DNA of 22,087 bases from Flavobacteriales bacterium UBA720 (GCA_002297505.1 DBLQ01000018.1:21232-43318), one strand, 5' to 3'; counted from the first letter of the stretch, positions 6,353 through 14,692 are shown. Made by a program: numbers and translations. Notes: generated by a model from the letters alone, not told the origin.

Positions 6353-7327
6353 ATGAGCAAACCGATTTCGGAATTTATAGAAAAGTATTATCTGCACTTC
6401 AATGCAGCTGCATTAGTTGATGCTTCCAAAGGTTATGTAGCCCACCTGAAAGATGGTGGTAAAATGATGGTAACCCTTGCCGGTGCAATGTCTACTGCAG
6501 AACTAGGAAAAATCTTCGCTGAGATGATCCGTCAGGACAAAGTGGATTTTATCTCTTGTACCGGCGCTAACCTGGAGGAAGACCTTATGAACCTTGTGGC
6601 GCACTCGCACTACGAGAGGGTTCCGCATTACAGGGATCTTACGCCGCAGGAAGAATGGGCACTTCTGGAACGAGGCCTGAACAGAGTTACTGACACTTGT
6701 ATCCCGGAAGAAGAAGCGTTCAGAAGATTGCAGAAACATATTTACGAAATCTGGAAAGATGCCGATGATAAAGGTGAAAGATATTTCCCGCACGAGTATA
6801 TGTACAAGATGATTCTTTCCGGTGTTCTGGAACAGTATTACGAGATCCCGAGGGAAAACTCCTGGATGATTGCTGCGGCTGAAAAGAATTTGCCAATTGT
6901 AGTTCCGGGATGGGAAGATTCTACAATGGGTAATATTTTCGCTTCATATTGTATCAAAGGCGATTTGAAATTCTCTACAATGAAATCCGGTATCGAGTAT
7001 ATGGCATATTTGGCAGACTGGTACACGAAAAACTCAGGTGGAAAAGGCGTTGGATTCTTCCAGATCGGAGGAGGAATTGCCGGCGATTTCCCTATCTGTG
7101 TGGTGCCAATGTTGTATCAGGATATGGAAATGCATGATATTCCGTTCTGGTCTTATTTCTGTCAGATCTCGGATTCCACTACATCTTATGGTTCTTACTC
7201 CGGAGCGGTCCCGAATGAGAAAATCACCTGGGGAAAACTGGACATCACAACACCAAAGTTTATTGTTGAAAGTGATGCTACAATCTGCGCACCATTGATG
7301 TTCAGCTATATTTTGGAGAATTCTTAA
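6353..7327 (+). CDS. Deoxyhypusine-synthase-like protein
   Basis: A 324-residue cytoplasmic enzyme of the deoxyhypusine synthase (DHS) family. In eukaryotes and archaea DHS uses NAD and spermidine to modify a lysine of eIF5A. Family landmarks visible here are the N-terminal MMVTLAGAMSTAELGKI, the SCTGANLEED stretch (nucleotide-binding region), GGGIAGDFPI, and GAVPNEKITWGKLD near the C-terminus. The lysine in the last motif (K295) aligns with the catalytic lysine of human DHS in SWGK. Bacteria do not have eIF5A, so the true substrate must differ; some bacterial relatives act as homospermidine synthases. The ATG at 6353 follows the promoter box closely. Family call is firm, reaction is open. 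Confidence 0.92.
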   Translation: MSKPISEFIEKYYLHFNAAALVDASKGYVAHLKDGGKMMVTLAGAMSTAELGKIFAEMIRQDKVDFISCTGANLEEDLMNLVAHSHYERVPHYRDLTPQEEWALLERGLNRVTDTCIPEEEAFRRLQKHIYEIWKDADDKGERYFPHEYMYKMILSGVLEQYYEIPRENSWMIAAAEKNLPIVVPGWEDSTMGNIFASYCIKGDLKFSTMKSGIEYMAYLADWYTKNSGGKGVGFFQIGGGIAGDFPICVVPMLYQDMEMHDIPFWSYFCQISDSTTSYGSYSGAVPNEKITWGKLDITTPKFIVESDATICAPLMFSYILENS

Positions 7328-7376
7328 TCCAAAGATTTCAAAGAATAAAAGGTAAGCAGATTGTTTACCAAATATG

Positions 7377-7403
7377 GCGTCCAGTTGTTCTGGACGCTTT
7401 TTT
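7377..7403 (+). terminator. Rho-independent terminator
   Basis: GCGTCCAG (7377-7384) pairs perfectly with CTGGACGC (7390-7397) around a 5-nt loop, followed by six Ts. It ends the transcript of the deoxyhypusine-synthase-like gene. Confidence 0.9.
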
Positions 7404-7453
7404 GTGTGAAAAAAAACAAATATGCGTGAAGTTGGAAGGTCTCTTCTTATAAA

Positions 7454-7485
7454 AAAAATCGTTCAGGAATGCTTGAACGATTTTT
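7454..7485. terminator. Bidirectional terminator between convergent genes
   Basis: AAAAATCGTTCA (7454-7465) and TGAACGATTTTT (7474-7485) form a perfect 12-bp stem with an 8-nt loop and T-tracts on either strand. It separates the plus-strand enzyme gene from the minus-strand gene ending at 7503. Confidence 0.85.
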
Positions 7486-7502
7486 GGCTATGTTAAGTGG
7501 TA

Positions 7503-7649
7503 TTAATCTAAGGAATGTATCAGCACAAAATATCTGTAGGCGAAAATGCCTTTTTGGATTTTATTCAATTTGGTGAAATCTCTTTTGCTGTACTTTGGCA
7601 GAAGTTTCACATTGATTTTATTGAGCAATCGAAAAAATGCCTTCTTCAT
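7503..7649 (-). CDS. Very small basic protein, conserved-looking in Flavobacteriales
   Basis: A 48-residue open frame beginning MKKAFFRLLNKINVKLLPKY and ending FAYRYFVLIHSLD. It is strongly basic in its first two thirds, with a hydrophobic/aromatic end. I recall similar ~47-50-residue proteins in Chryseobacterium and Flavobacterium genomes, sometimes labelled SsrA-binding protein; it is far too short to be SmpB, so that name is probably a misannotation. An in-frame ATG six codons upstream (7667) is also possible; I prefer 7649 because MKK-FFR starts look usual for the family. It follows the DUF493 gene by 42 nt on the same strand and is probably cotranscribed. Function unknown. Confidence 0.7.
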   Translation of the reverse strand: MKKAFFRLLNKINVKLLPKYSKRDFTKLNKIQKGIFAYRYFVLIHSLD

Positions 7650-7691
7650 AACTTTGATTTTAGTCATTACGGTGCAAGGATCAAACCAATT

Positions 7692-7997
7692 TTACAGCAT
7701 CATCACACCCTCAATCTCTGCCACTTTTTTATAGATGGTAATCACCTGATCGGCGTCCAGTACAAAGCAGTCAATGGAGACTGAAGTGTATTTTCCGGCG
7801 GAACTTTCCTTGTTGGAGAGTGTGTATTTCAGGTTGTCAAAAACACGCAGGATTTCGGTCACTTTTTCCGAATCGCTGGTGATGATGAATTTGAATAGAT
7901 ATTCTTCCGGAAAGTTATGCTGCTCTTCTAGTTTTTGCTTCAGAGAAATGTAAAAGTCTTCCGGACTGGCGTGGTTGCTTTGTATAATGTCGGCCAT
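7692..7997 (-). CDS. DUF493 family protein
   Basis: A 101-residue protein starting MADIIQSNHASPEDFYISLK. It has the ferredoxin-like alpha/beta pattern of the DUF493 (YbeD-like) family: a strand YLFKFIITSD, a helix, a strand KYTSVSIDCFVLDADQ, and a final helix and strand ending EGVMML. YbeD-like proteins are small cytoplasmic proteins, possibly regulatory, with no firmly assigned reaction. A longer frame extends upstream to 8048, but it would run through the hairpin of the ferritin terminator and the -7 box at 8046-8053, so the ATG at 7997 is preferred. The small basic protein gene follows downstream in the same direction. Confidence 0.85.
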   Translation of the reverse strand: MADIIQSNHASPEDFYISLKQKLEEQHNFPEEYLFKFIITSDSEKVTEILRVFDNLKYTLSNKESSAGKYTSVSIDCFVLDADQVITIYKKVAEIEGVMML

Positions 7998-8015
7998 TGT
8001 AATTGTTGTTAAATT

Positions 8016-8046
8016 AAAAAAAGGTCTCCGCAAATAAACGGAGACC
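8016..8046 (-). terminator. Rho-independent terminator of the ferritin gene
   Basis: On the minus strand GGTCTCCG (8039-8046) pairs perfectly with CGGAGACC (8023-8030) around an 8-nt loop, then seven Ts (8016-8022). It lies 25 bp after the ferritin stop. Confidence 0.9.
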
Positions 8047-8053
8047 AAAGGTA
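8046..8053 (-). promoter_or_regulatory. -7 box TACCTTTG for the DUF493 gene, overlapping a terminator
   Basis: A perfect TAnnTTTG match on the minus strand that touches the first base of the ferritin terminator hairpin. Predicted start is near 8042, inside the first stem arm, so transcripts from here would carry only part of the hairpin and should not terminate. No obvious -33 TTG. Confidence 0.45.
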
Positions 8054-8070
8054 GTAATATTTATCTTTTG

Positions 8071-8625
8071 CTATGACGGATTTTCAGCACTGGCTTCCTG
8101 AGGCAGGGATACCTCGTCCGAAGCTTCTTCCAGCGCCTTGTCCAGGGTAAAGAGGCTCTCGTCCGAAGCTCTGTCGCCACCCGCAATCTTCAATTTGTCG
8201 ATCAGTTCCAACGCCAGTTTTTCTTCTTCAATTTGCTCTTTTACAAACCATTGCATGAAATTCCAAGTCGCCCAGTCTTTTTCCTGAAAAGCCAGATCTA
8301 CTAATGAATAAATAGAAGTTGTGTTGTCCACTTCATGCTGGAATACTTTATTGAAGCAGTCTGTAAGGTTTTGCGGATTTTCCGGCGGAGCAGGAATGGC
8401 CTCTACACGCGCCTCACCCCCACGGTCCAGGATGTAACGCATAAATTTGATCATATGATTTCTTTCTTCCTGAGAATGGCGATAAAGGAAATTGGCGATG
8501 CCACCGTAACCTTTGACATCTGCCCAGCAGCCATAAGAAAGAAAGATCTGGGAAGCATGGGCCTCTTTGGTCATTTGTTTAATCAATGCATTCTGCATGT
8601 CATTCGAAAGTCGGTTGGTATTCAT
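8071..8625 (-). CDS. ftnA: Non-heme bacterial ferritin
   Basis: A 184-residue iron-storage protein of the FtnA type, which forms a 24-subunit cage that oxidises and stores iron. Ferroxidase-centre residues appear in order: a glutamate in MTKEAHASQIF, the E-x-x-H pair in HSQEERNHMIKF, a glutamate in VFQHEVDNTTSIYSL, and a Q and E in NFMQWFVKEQIEEEKL. The four-helix bundle occupies about residues 1-150. The C-terminal 30 residues are an acidic, Ser/Ala-rich tail longer than in E. coli FtnA. The gene is monocistronic, with its own terminator downstream. A small dyad ACTCA-CAA-TGAGT at 8658-8670 lies upstream but is not a recognisable Fur box. Symbol is by analogy. Confidence 0.92.
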   Translation of the reverse strand: MNTNRLSNDMQNALIKQMTKEAHASQIFLSYGCWADVKGYGGIANFLYRHSQEERNHMIKFMRYILDRGGEARVEAIPAPPENPQNLTDCFNKVFQHEVDNTTSIYSLVDLAFQEKDWATWNFMQWFVKEQIEEEKLALELIDKLKIAGGDRASDESLFTLDKALEEASDEVSLPQEASAENPS

Positions 8626-8875
8626 AATTTATTAATTGGGATTGAACATGATTAATCACTCACAATGAGTATGTAAATTTTATATTATGTTAAATACACA
8701 AATATTAAGCCAATTTTTGGTGATTTGATAATGCTGAATGGTTACGTTATAAATGTTAAAACTGAAATTTTAACATTTGGAAATCAATAAGTTATAATGC
8801 TGTTAATTTGAGTTAATATAGTGTTAATAAATTTATTTATATTCGTGTGATAAGAAAATAATACATAAGAATATT
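8626..8875. other. AT-rich divergent intergenic region between ferritin and susC
   Basis: This 250-bp gap carries the control regions for two divergent genes. On the plus strand TATATTCG (8838-8845) is a 7-of-8 match to the -7 consensus, about 30 nt before the susC ATG, but the best TTG upstream (8808-8810) is 27 nt away, longer than the usual 19-21. A 5-bp dyad lies at 8658-8670 near the ferritin start. I see no small gene or stable RNA here. Confidence 0.4.
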
Positions 8876-11695
8876 ATGAGAAAAAATTATGTTAAATTAC
8901 CATTGCTGATTGCCGCATTGTACTTCGGTGGCGATCTGCATGCACAGTCCACACAGGATACCACAGCGAAAGAAAGCAAAATCGAGGAAGTGGTGGTGAT
9001 TGGATATGGTACTAGAAAGAAAGTGGACAACACGAGTGCAGTAAGTTCAATCGGATCCGAGGAGATTCTTAAGACTAAAGTATTAAATGCTTCTCAGGCA
9101 ATTCAAGGAAAGGCTGCTGGCGTACAAGTCACGGCTTCTGACTTACCAGGTTCAACTCCAACAGTTTTAATACGAGGTCTCGGAACTGTGACGGGAGGAA
9201 GAACTCCGCTATACGTCGTGGACGGAATGTTCATGGACAACATTAATAATATTAACTCTAACGATATCCTGTCATATGATATCTTGAAAGATGCATCTGC
9301 TTTAGCTATATATGGTAATAGAGCTGCAAATGGAGTTATAATTATCACTACGAAATCAGGCAGAGGTAAACTAACTGTGGAGTATGATGGACTGATAGGG
9401 GTAAGATCGCCATTGAAAAAAGTAAAAATGGCCAACTCTCAGGAGTTTGTAAACTATAATAATATTGCCAATAATTATCTAACTCCACCTGGAAGAAATT
9501 TTTCTACAAATCAACCATACAATACGGATTGGTTTAAAGAAATTACAAGGACAGGCCTCTATAATCAGCATAATATTTCTGTATCCGGTTCGTCCGAAAA
9601 TGCTAAATATTTTTTAAGCTTAGGTAACTATGATGAACAGTCAATCCTTAAAGGTACAGATTATAATAGAACAACGGTGAGAACGAATAATGAGTTTAAG
9701 ATTTCGAAGAGAATAACTTTGGCTCAAAATCTGAGTATAGCGTTCACTAATATTACACCTAAGCCTTTGAGTGCCTTCACCAATGCTTATAAACAATCAC
9801 CCATAGTACCTGTGCGCTATCCGTCCGGTCAGTATGGTATTCCATTTATTGATGCAAACGGTAATTATTCAACATCAGGATCTAGATTTAATAATGTGGG
9901 AAATCCTGTCAGTCAATTAGATTTCAATGACGAAAAGAATAAAACTATGTTAATGCAGGGTGGGTTAAGATTAGATGTAGAAATTATGAAAGGTCTCAAG
10001 TTTACATCTAACTTTAATGGAGAATATTCAAATTTCAAATCCTATAACTATAACAATGCTCTTGCAATTTTCTTAGCAGGAGATCCTAATAGAGTAGCTT
10101 CAGATTTTACGGATAGTGCTAAAACTCTATTAACTAACACAAAGGAGGATTATTACAACTGGTTGTTATCGAATGTTTTAAGTTATAATAGAACATTTGG
10201 AGATCATAATATTGATGCTATCATTGGAACTGAATCTTCTGTAAGAAATGGTGTTGATAGAACGGTTTTAGTTAGACAAAATCTGAAAGGTGGATCAAAT
10301 TATTGGAATCTGGACGGCACTAATTATAATAATGATGTGACACAAGTAACATCTATTTATTTTAATAAAAACACCACACTGTCCTATTTTGCAAGAGCTC
10401 AATATAAGTTTATGAATCGCTATCTCTTAAGTGCTACCGTAAGACGAGATGGTTCTTCTCAATTTTCAAATGGAAATAAATGGGGAACTTTTCCCTCATT
10501 TGGAGCTGGATGGATAATATCAGAGGAATCGTTTATGAAAGATGGATTCTTTGATCTCTTAAAATTGAGAGGAGGTTGGGGCAGGCTGGGAAATCAAAAT
10601 GTTCCACTTAATTTCTTGCCAATTTCTTCTGGTGTGAGTTATAATTACGCTTTTGGTCCTAATCCGGTGAGCAATGGTTATACAGTCAATAAGGGGCTGG
10701 ATTCAAATCTCGGTTGGGAAATCACAGAGGAGTCTTCATTAGGTTTAGATTTTGGTGTACTTAATAATAGGCTTACAGGTACATTCGATATTTATGATAG
10801 ACAGACGAAAAACCTGATTCTGTTTGTTAGAAACTACACAGCATCAGGACAAAATCTTCAATTCCCTTCACATGTTGGGTCGGTCTCTAATAAGGGTTTT
10901 GAAGCATCCTTTAACTGGGCAGATAAAGTAGGACAAGACTTCTCATATTCAATAGGAGCAAATTATTCACTAAATAAAAATGAATTAACAAGAGTTAGTG
11001 ACGCTAATATTTCTCCGATAAGAGGTGGCAGTTTAGGAAATGGGCAGATTACAAAATTATTTGACAATAGTTCTGTAGGACATGCGCTAGGAAGCTTCTA
11101 CCTTTGGGAGTTCGATGGATATGATGCGAACGGAAATATGAAGTATAAAGATATCAATGGGAATGGTGTTACAGGTGCCGCTGATGAAGCTGGCGACAGA
11201 AGATATTTTGATTCATATATTCCTAAATCGACATTAGGTGTAAATATCTCGATGGCTTACAAAAATTTTGATTTTAATTTAAGTGGTTATGGAGCTTTCG
11301 GTTTCAGCGTGTATAATGGTAAAAAGGCACAACGTATTTCTGGAGAAAACATTGAAGCTTCAGTAGCAAACGACTTCTGGACAGCATCAAATACCAATGC
11401 TAGTAATCCAAGACCGTATACAACTATTCCAATCGCATCTACGTTCTTTTTGGAGAAGGGAGATTTCTTCAGAGTTAACAATATTTCGCTCGGATATACT
11501 TTCAAAGATGTAGTTGAAAATGTAAACTCTATAAGACTATATGTGAGTGCAATTAATCCTTTTATAATCACTAAATATTCTGGATTCAATTCTGAACTTA
11601 ACGCAGATGGAGATCCATATGCATTGACTGGTGTCGAGCTGGATTCATATCCATCTCTTAGAACTTTTGTCTTTGGTCTAAATGTAAATTTTTAA
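8876..11695 (+). CDS. SusC/RagA-family TonB-dependent outer-membrane transporter
   Basis: A 939-residue outer-membrane receptor that imports oligosaccharides using TonB energy together with the SusD partner. The signal peptide ends near LHAQ (residue 24). A TonB-box-like IEEVVVIGYGT follows directly, then the plug with the SusC-typical stretch GLGTVTGGRTPLYVVDGMFM and IIITTKSGRGK, and then a 22-strand-type barrel ending in FGLNVNF. The usual N-terminal carboxypeptidase-D-like repeat of SusC proteins is absent, so this is the short form. The coding sequence is AT-rich: two sampled 60-bp lines are 28% and 32% GC, against 50-58% in sampled lines of the downstream hydrolases. The SusD gene starts 4 nt after the stop, indicating tight coupling. 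Confidence 0.97.
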   Translation: MRKNYVKLPLLIAALYFGGDLHAQSTQDTTAKESKIEEVVVIGYGTRKKVDNTSAVSSIGSEEILKTKVLNASQAIQGKAAGVQVTASDLPGSTPTVLIRGLGTVTGGRTPLYVVDGMFMDNINNINSNDILSYDILKDASALAIYGNRAANGVIIITTKSGRGKLTVEYDGLIGVRSPLKKVKMANSQEFVNYNNIANNYLTPPGRNFSTNQPYNTDWFKEITRTGLYNQHNISVSGSSENAKYFLSLGNYDEQSILKGTDYNRTTVRTNNEFKISKRITLAQNLSIAFTNITPKPLSAFTNAYKQSPIVPVRYPSGQYGIPFIDANGNYSTSGSRFNNVGNPVSQLDFNDEKNKTMLMQGGLRLDVEIMKGLKFTSNFNGEYSNFKSYNYNNALAIFLAGDPNRVASDFTDSAKTLLTNTKEDYYNWLLSNVLSYNRTFGDHNIDAIIGTESSVRNGVDRTVLVRQNLKGGSNYWNLDGTNYNNDVTQVTSIYFNKNTTLSYFARAQYKFMNRYLLSATVRRDGSSQFSNGNKWGTFPSFGAGWIISEESFMKDGFFDLLKLRGGWGRLGNQNVPLNFLPISSGVSYNYAFGPNPVSNGYTVNKGLDSNLGWEITEESSLGLDFGVLNNRLTGTFDIYDRQTKNLILFVRNYTASGQNLQFPSHVGSVSNKGFEASFNWADKVGQDFSYSIGANYSLNKNELTRVSDANISPIRGGSLGNGQITKLFDNSSVGHALGSFYLWEFDGYDANGNMKYKDINGNGVTGAADEAGDRRYFDSYIPKSTLGVNISMAYKNFDFNLSGYGAFGFSVYNGKKAQRISGENIEASVANDFWTASNTNASNPRPYTTIPIASTFFLEKGDFFRVNNISLGYTFKDVVENVNSIRLYVSAINPFIITKYSGFNSELNADGDPYALTGVELDSYPSLRTFVFGLNVNF

Positions 11696-11699
11696 GAAA

Positions 11700-13163
11700 A
11701 TGAAAAAGAAAAATATAATAATCTCAGCTCTCGTTTTAACTGGGTTGTTGAGCTATAGCTGTAGCGACGAATTTATTGATGTGGCACCAACAGAACAAGT
11801 TAGTGCCCAAGACTTGTCAGTTTATAACGATAATGCAGGAGCAACAGGATTTGTAAATTCTATCTATGCCAAATTTTTAGATTGGGATATGAGTACATTT
11901 TCGTGGATCGGGGTAACTTCAATTACATCTGACGATGCTGATAAGGGTAGTACACCAGGAGATACAGGGAGTGATAAAGATATTTTGGATGCTCTGACCT
12001 TTACGCCTTCAACACCTTCTTTCGAAAGTTTATTTTCATCAAATTATCAAGGTATAAACAGAGCTAATCAAGCTTTGCAATATTTGCCACAACTCAATAA
12101 TGCAGACCAAGCCCTTAGAGCTAGACTTGCAGGTGAAGCTAAGTTTTTACGCGCTTTCATGTATTTTACCCTTGTTCGATCGTTTGGAGATGTTCCTTTA
12201 GTCGATCATGTGCCTACGTCAAGTGCGGAAGATGTAGACATGCAGTTAACTAGAAGAAATAAGGAAGATGTTTATGCTTTTATTGAAAAAGATCTCCTGG
12301 AGGCGTCTAGTGTTCTTCCTAATAAGTCAGAATACGCTGCAACTGATGTTGGACGAGCAACTAAGGGCGCTGCTCACGCATTGCTAGCAAAAGTATATCT
12401 TTATCAAAAAAAATGGCAACAAGCTATTGATCAATGCAACTTGGTTACTGGATACTCTTTAACACCTAGTTTTATAGAAATTTATAAGGTTACCGGCGAG
12501 AATAATGCAGAGTCTATTTTTGAAATCCAAGGATCTGGTATAGCTACAGGAAAAGGTATTCAACAGTATACCCAAGTTCAAGGTGCTCGAGGCACCGGCG
12601 GATGGGGCTGGGGTTTCAATACACCTACTCAAAACTTATTTGATGCTTACACTAGCGAGGGTGATACTGAAAGGAGAGATGCTACAATTATACGTAGGGG
12701 TATGACTTTATATGATGGAAGAGTCGTAGGTGCAGATGCTGATAATCCATATTATAATTATAAAGCATATTCCTCAGCGTATACAACACAATCTTCTACT
12801 GACACTAATATCCGTTATCTTCGCTATGCAGAAATACTCTTAATCAAAGCGGAAGCTCTTAATGAATTAGGACAAACATCTTCAGCAATTCCATTACTAA
12901 ATCAAGTGAGACAGCGAGCAAAGATCAGCAATACTACTGCTTCATCACAAGCTGATGTGCGATTAGCTATTTGGAAAGAAAGAAGGTTAGAGCTTGCTTT
13001 TGAGCACGATAGATGGTTTGATATTGTACGTACTGGACAAGCAAAATCGGCAATGGCTGCTAATGGTAAAAATTTCATTGTTGGAAAACATGAACTTTTT
13101 CCATTACCACAAAGCTTCATTAATGAAGCAAAAGGTCGATCTGTACAAAATCCTAATTACTAA
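11700..13163 (+). CDS. SusD/RagB-family surface glycan-binding lipoprotein
   Basis: A 487-residue lipoprotein that forms the lid over SusC and captures glycan. The signal ends LLSYSC with the lipidated cysteine at 21, followed by SDEF. An S-(D/E)-rich start of this kind resembles the surface export signals described for Bacteroidota lipoproteins, which suits a cell-surface SusD. The N-terminal SusD-like domain covers INRANQALQYLPQL and LRARLAGEAKFLRAFMYFTLV (TPR helices). The C-terminal RagB/SusD domain includes IRYLRYAEILLIKAEALNEL and the closing WKERRLELAFEHDRWFDIVR. It is complete and immediately follows susC. Ligand cannot be read from the sequence; the enzymes downstream suggest a beta-glucan. 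Confidence 0.97.
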   Translation: MKKKNIIISALVLTGLLSYSCSDEFIDVAPTEQVSAQDLSVYNDNAGATGFVNSIYAKFLDWDMSTFSWIGVTSITSDDADKGSTPGDTGSDKDILDALTFTPSTPSFESLFSSNYQGINRANQALQYLPQLNNADQALRARLAGEAKFLRAFMYFTLVRSFGDVPLVDHVPTSSAEDVDMQLTRRNKEDVYAFIEKDLLEASSVLPNKSEYAATDVGRATKGAAHALLAKVYLYQKKWQQAIDQCNLVTGYSLTPSFIEIYKVTGENNAESIFEIQGSGIATGKGIQQYTQVQGARGTGGWGWGFNTPTQNLFDAYTSEGDTERRDATIIRRGMTLYDGRVVGADADNPYYNYKAYSSAYTTQSSTDTNIRYLRYAEILLIKAEALNELGQTSSAIPLLNQVRQRAKISNTTASSQADVRLAIWKERRLELAFEHDRWFDIVRTGQAKSAMAANGKNFIVGKHELFPLPQSFINEAKGRSVQNPNY

Positions 13164-13180
13164 AAGATGTAAATATTGCA

Positions 13181-13213
13181 AAAGAGGAGAATTTTTATTC
13201 TCCTCTTTTTTTT
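13181..13213 (+). terminator. Strong terminator between susD and the glucanase gene
   Basis: AAAGAGGAGAA (13181-13191) pairs perfectly with TTCTCCTCTTT (13198-13208) around a 6-nt loop, and the 3' arm runs into a T-tract to 13213. It lies 18 bp after the susD stop and would limit read-through into the hydrolase genes. Confidence 0.9.
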
Positions 13214-13241
13214 ATACTTTTATCAGGTAAATCAATTTTTT

Positions 13242-14627
13242 ATGAAAACCCTGCTCACGATATCTTTTATTTCACTGGCAGCGCTCACGGCTTGCAAACC
13301 TCAGAAAACCTCAGTTTCAAAAGTACAAGGATCCGTCCCGGCAAAAATGACTGACAATCAACTGATGGATAAAGTCCAGAGCGATGCACTTAAGTATTTC
13401 TGGGATTTTGCAGAGCCCAATTCCTTGCTGACGAGGGAACGCTACCATGAAGACAATATCTATCCTGATAATGATAAGCACGTGATCACCACCGGCGGAT
13501 CCGGATTTGGATTAATGACCATCCTTGTAGGTGTCGACAGGAAATTTATCCCAAGAAAAGACGCCGTAAAACGTCTTACCCATATAGCAGATTTTCTTGC
13601 AAAAGCAGACCGTTTCCACGGCGCTTGGCCACATTGGATGAATGGCGAAACAGGAAAGGTAGTGCCTTTCGGAAAAAAAGATAATGGTGGCGATTTGGTG
13701 GAGACCGCTTTTCTCGCTCAAGGCATACTATGCGTCCGTGAATACTTCAAAAATGGAAATGCCGAAGAAAAAGCCCTCGCCGCAAAAATGGACCAGCTTT
13801 GGAAAGGCATAGAGTGGAACTGGTATACCAAAGGTGGCCAGAAAGTGCTCTACTGGCACTGGTCGCCCACTTACGGCTGGGAAATGAATTTTCCGCTGGA
13901 AGGCTATAACGAATGTCTGATCACCTACGTCATGGCTGCCGCGTCGCCCAATTATTCGATTGATTACGATACCTATAACAAAGGCTGGACCCGCAACGGG
14001 ACTTATACCACGGACCGCACAAAGTACGGATTGCCACTTTTCGTGAAGCATAATTATGCCGAGGAATATGGCGGCCCGCTCTTCTGGTCACAATATTCCT
14101 ACCTCGGATTGGACCCTCGCGGCCTTTCCGACAAATATGTCAAAAGCTACTGGGATCTGAATAGAAACCAGGTTCTGATTGACTACAAATATTGCCTGGA
14201 AAATCCATTAAAGTTCAAAGGTTACTCAGAAAAATATTGGGGCCTTACCGCAGGCTACACACGGAACAAGGATGGATCCGTAGGCTACGCAGCCCACCAG
14301 CCTCTCAAGGAAGATTTCGGTGTCATTGTTCCTACAGCAGCCCTCAGCTCTATGCCTTATACGCCTAAAGAATCTCTGGATTTCCTCCGCTTTCTGTACA
14401 CGGAAAAACCGGAATTCATTGGTCAGGCAGGCCCATACGATGCTACATCCATTCATTATGACAACTGGTTCACGCCACGCTATCTGGCAATCGATCAGGG
14501 CACCATCGCCCCCATGATCGAAAACTACCGTACAGGATTGCTTTGGAACCTTTTTATGAACGCACCGGAAATCCGGAGCGGTCTGGAAAAAATAGGATTC
14601 CAATCCCAGAAGCACGGCATAAAATAA
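13242..14627 (+). CDS. GH144-type endo-glucanase lipoprotein (glycoamylase-like domain)
   Basis: A 461-residue lipoprotein from the chosen ATG. The frame is open from 13176, but that extension would be encoded across the terminator hairpin, and MKTLLTISFISLAALTAC is a proper lipoprotein signal (cysteine 18). After the cysteine comes KPQKT, with no acidic export signal, so it probably stays in the periplasm. The body is the glycoamylase-like (alpha/alpha)6-barrel domain: DALKYFWDFAEPNS, TTGGSGFGLMTILVG, NGGDLVETAFLAQG, EGYNECLITYVMAAASP and IAPMIENYRTGLLWNL. GH144 proteins of this type include an endo-beta-1,2-glucanase from Chitinophaga pinensis. I infer endo-cleavage of a beta-glucan, probably beta-1,2; linkage is not certain. 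Confidence 0.85.
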   Translation: MKTLLTISFISLAALTACKPQKTSVSKVQGSVPAKMTDNQLMDKVQSDALKYFWDFAEPNSLLTRERYHEDNIYPDNDKHVITTGGSGFGLMTILVGVDRKFIPRKDAVKRLTHIADFLAKADRFHGAWPHWMNGETGKVVPFGKKDNGGDLVETAFLAQGILCVREYFKNGNAEEKALAAKMDQLWKGIEWNWYTKGGQKVLYWHWSPTYGWEMNFPLEGYNECLITYVMAAASPNYSIDYDTYNKGWTRNGTYTTDRTKYGLPLFVKHNYAEEYGGPLFWSQYSYLGLDPRGLSDKYVKSYWDLNRNQVLIDYKYCLENPLKFKGYSEKYWGLTAGYTRNKDGSVGYAAHQPLKEDFGVIVPTAALSSMPYTPKESLDFLRFLYTEKPEFIGQAGPYDATSIHYDNWFTPRYLAIDQGTIAPMIENYRTGLLWNLFMNAPEIRSGLEKIGFQSQKHGIK

Positions 14628-14692
14628 TAAAAAGTCATATCTTTAGCCAATGATTATTATTGTCTCAGAATGATGAAATAATATCAATTAGG

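Noticed and set aside
7515..7784. Plus-strand open frame of 89 codons
   Set aside because: It lies antisense to the small basic protein and DUF493 genes, has no family features, and starts just after a bidirectional terminator.
8658..8670. Fur box upstream of ferritin
   Set aside because: The 5-bp dyad ACTCA-CAA-TGAGT does not resemble the AT-rich GATAAT-type Fur site and may be chance.
13176..13241. Upstream extension of the glucanase reading frame
   Set aside because: It would be encoded across the susD terminator hairpin, while the ATG at 13242 begins a proper lipoprotein signal.
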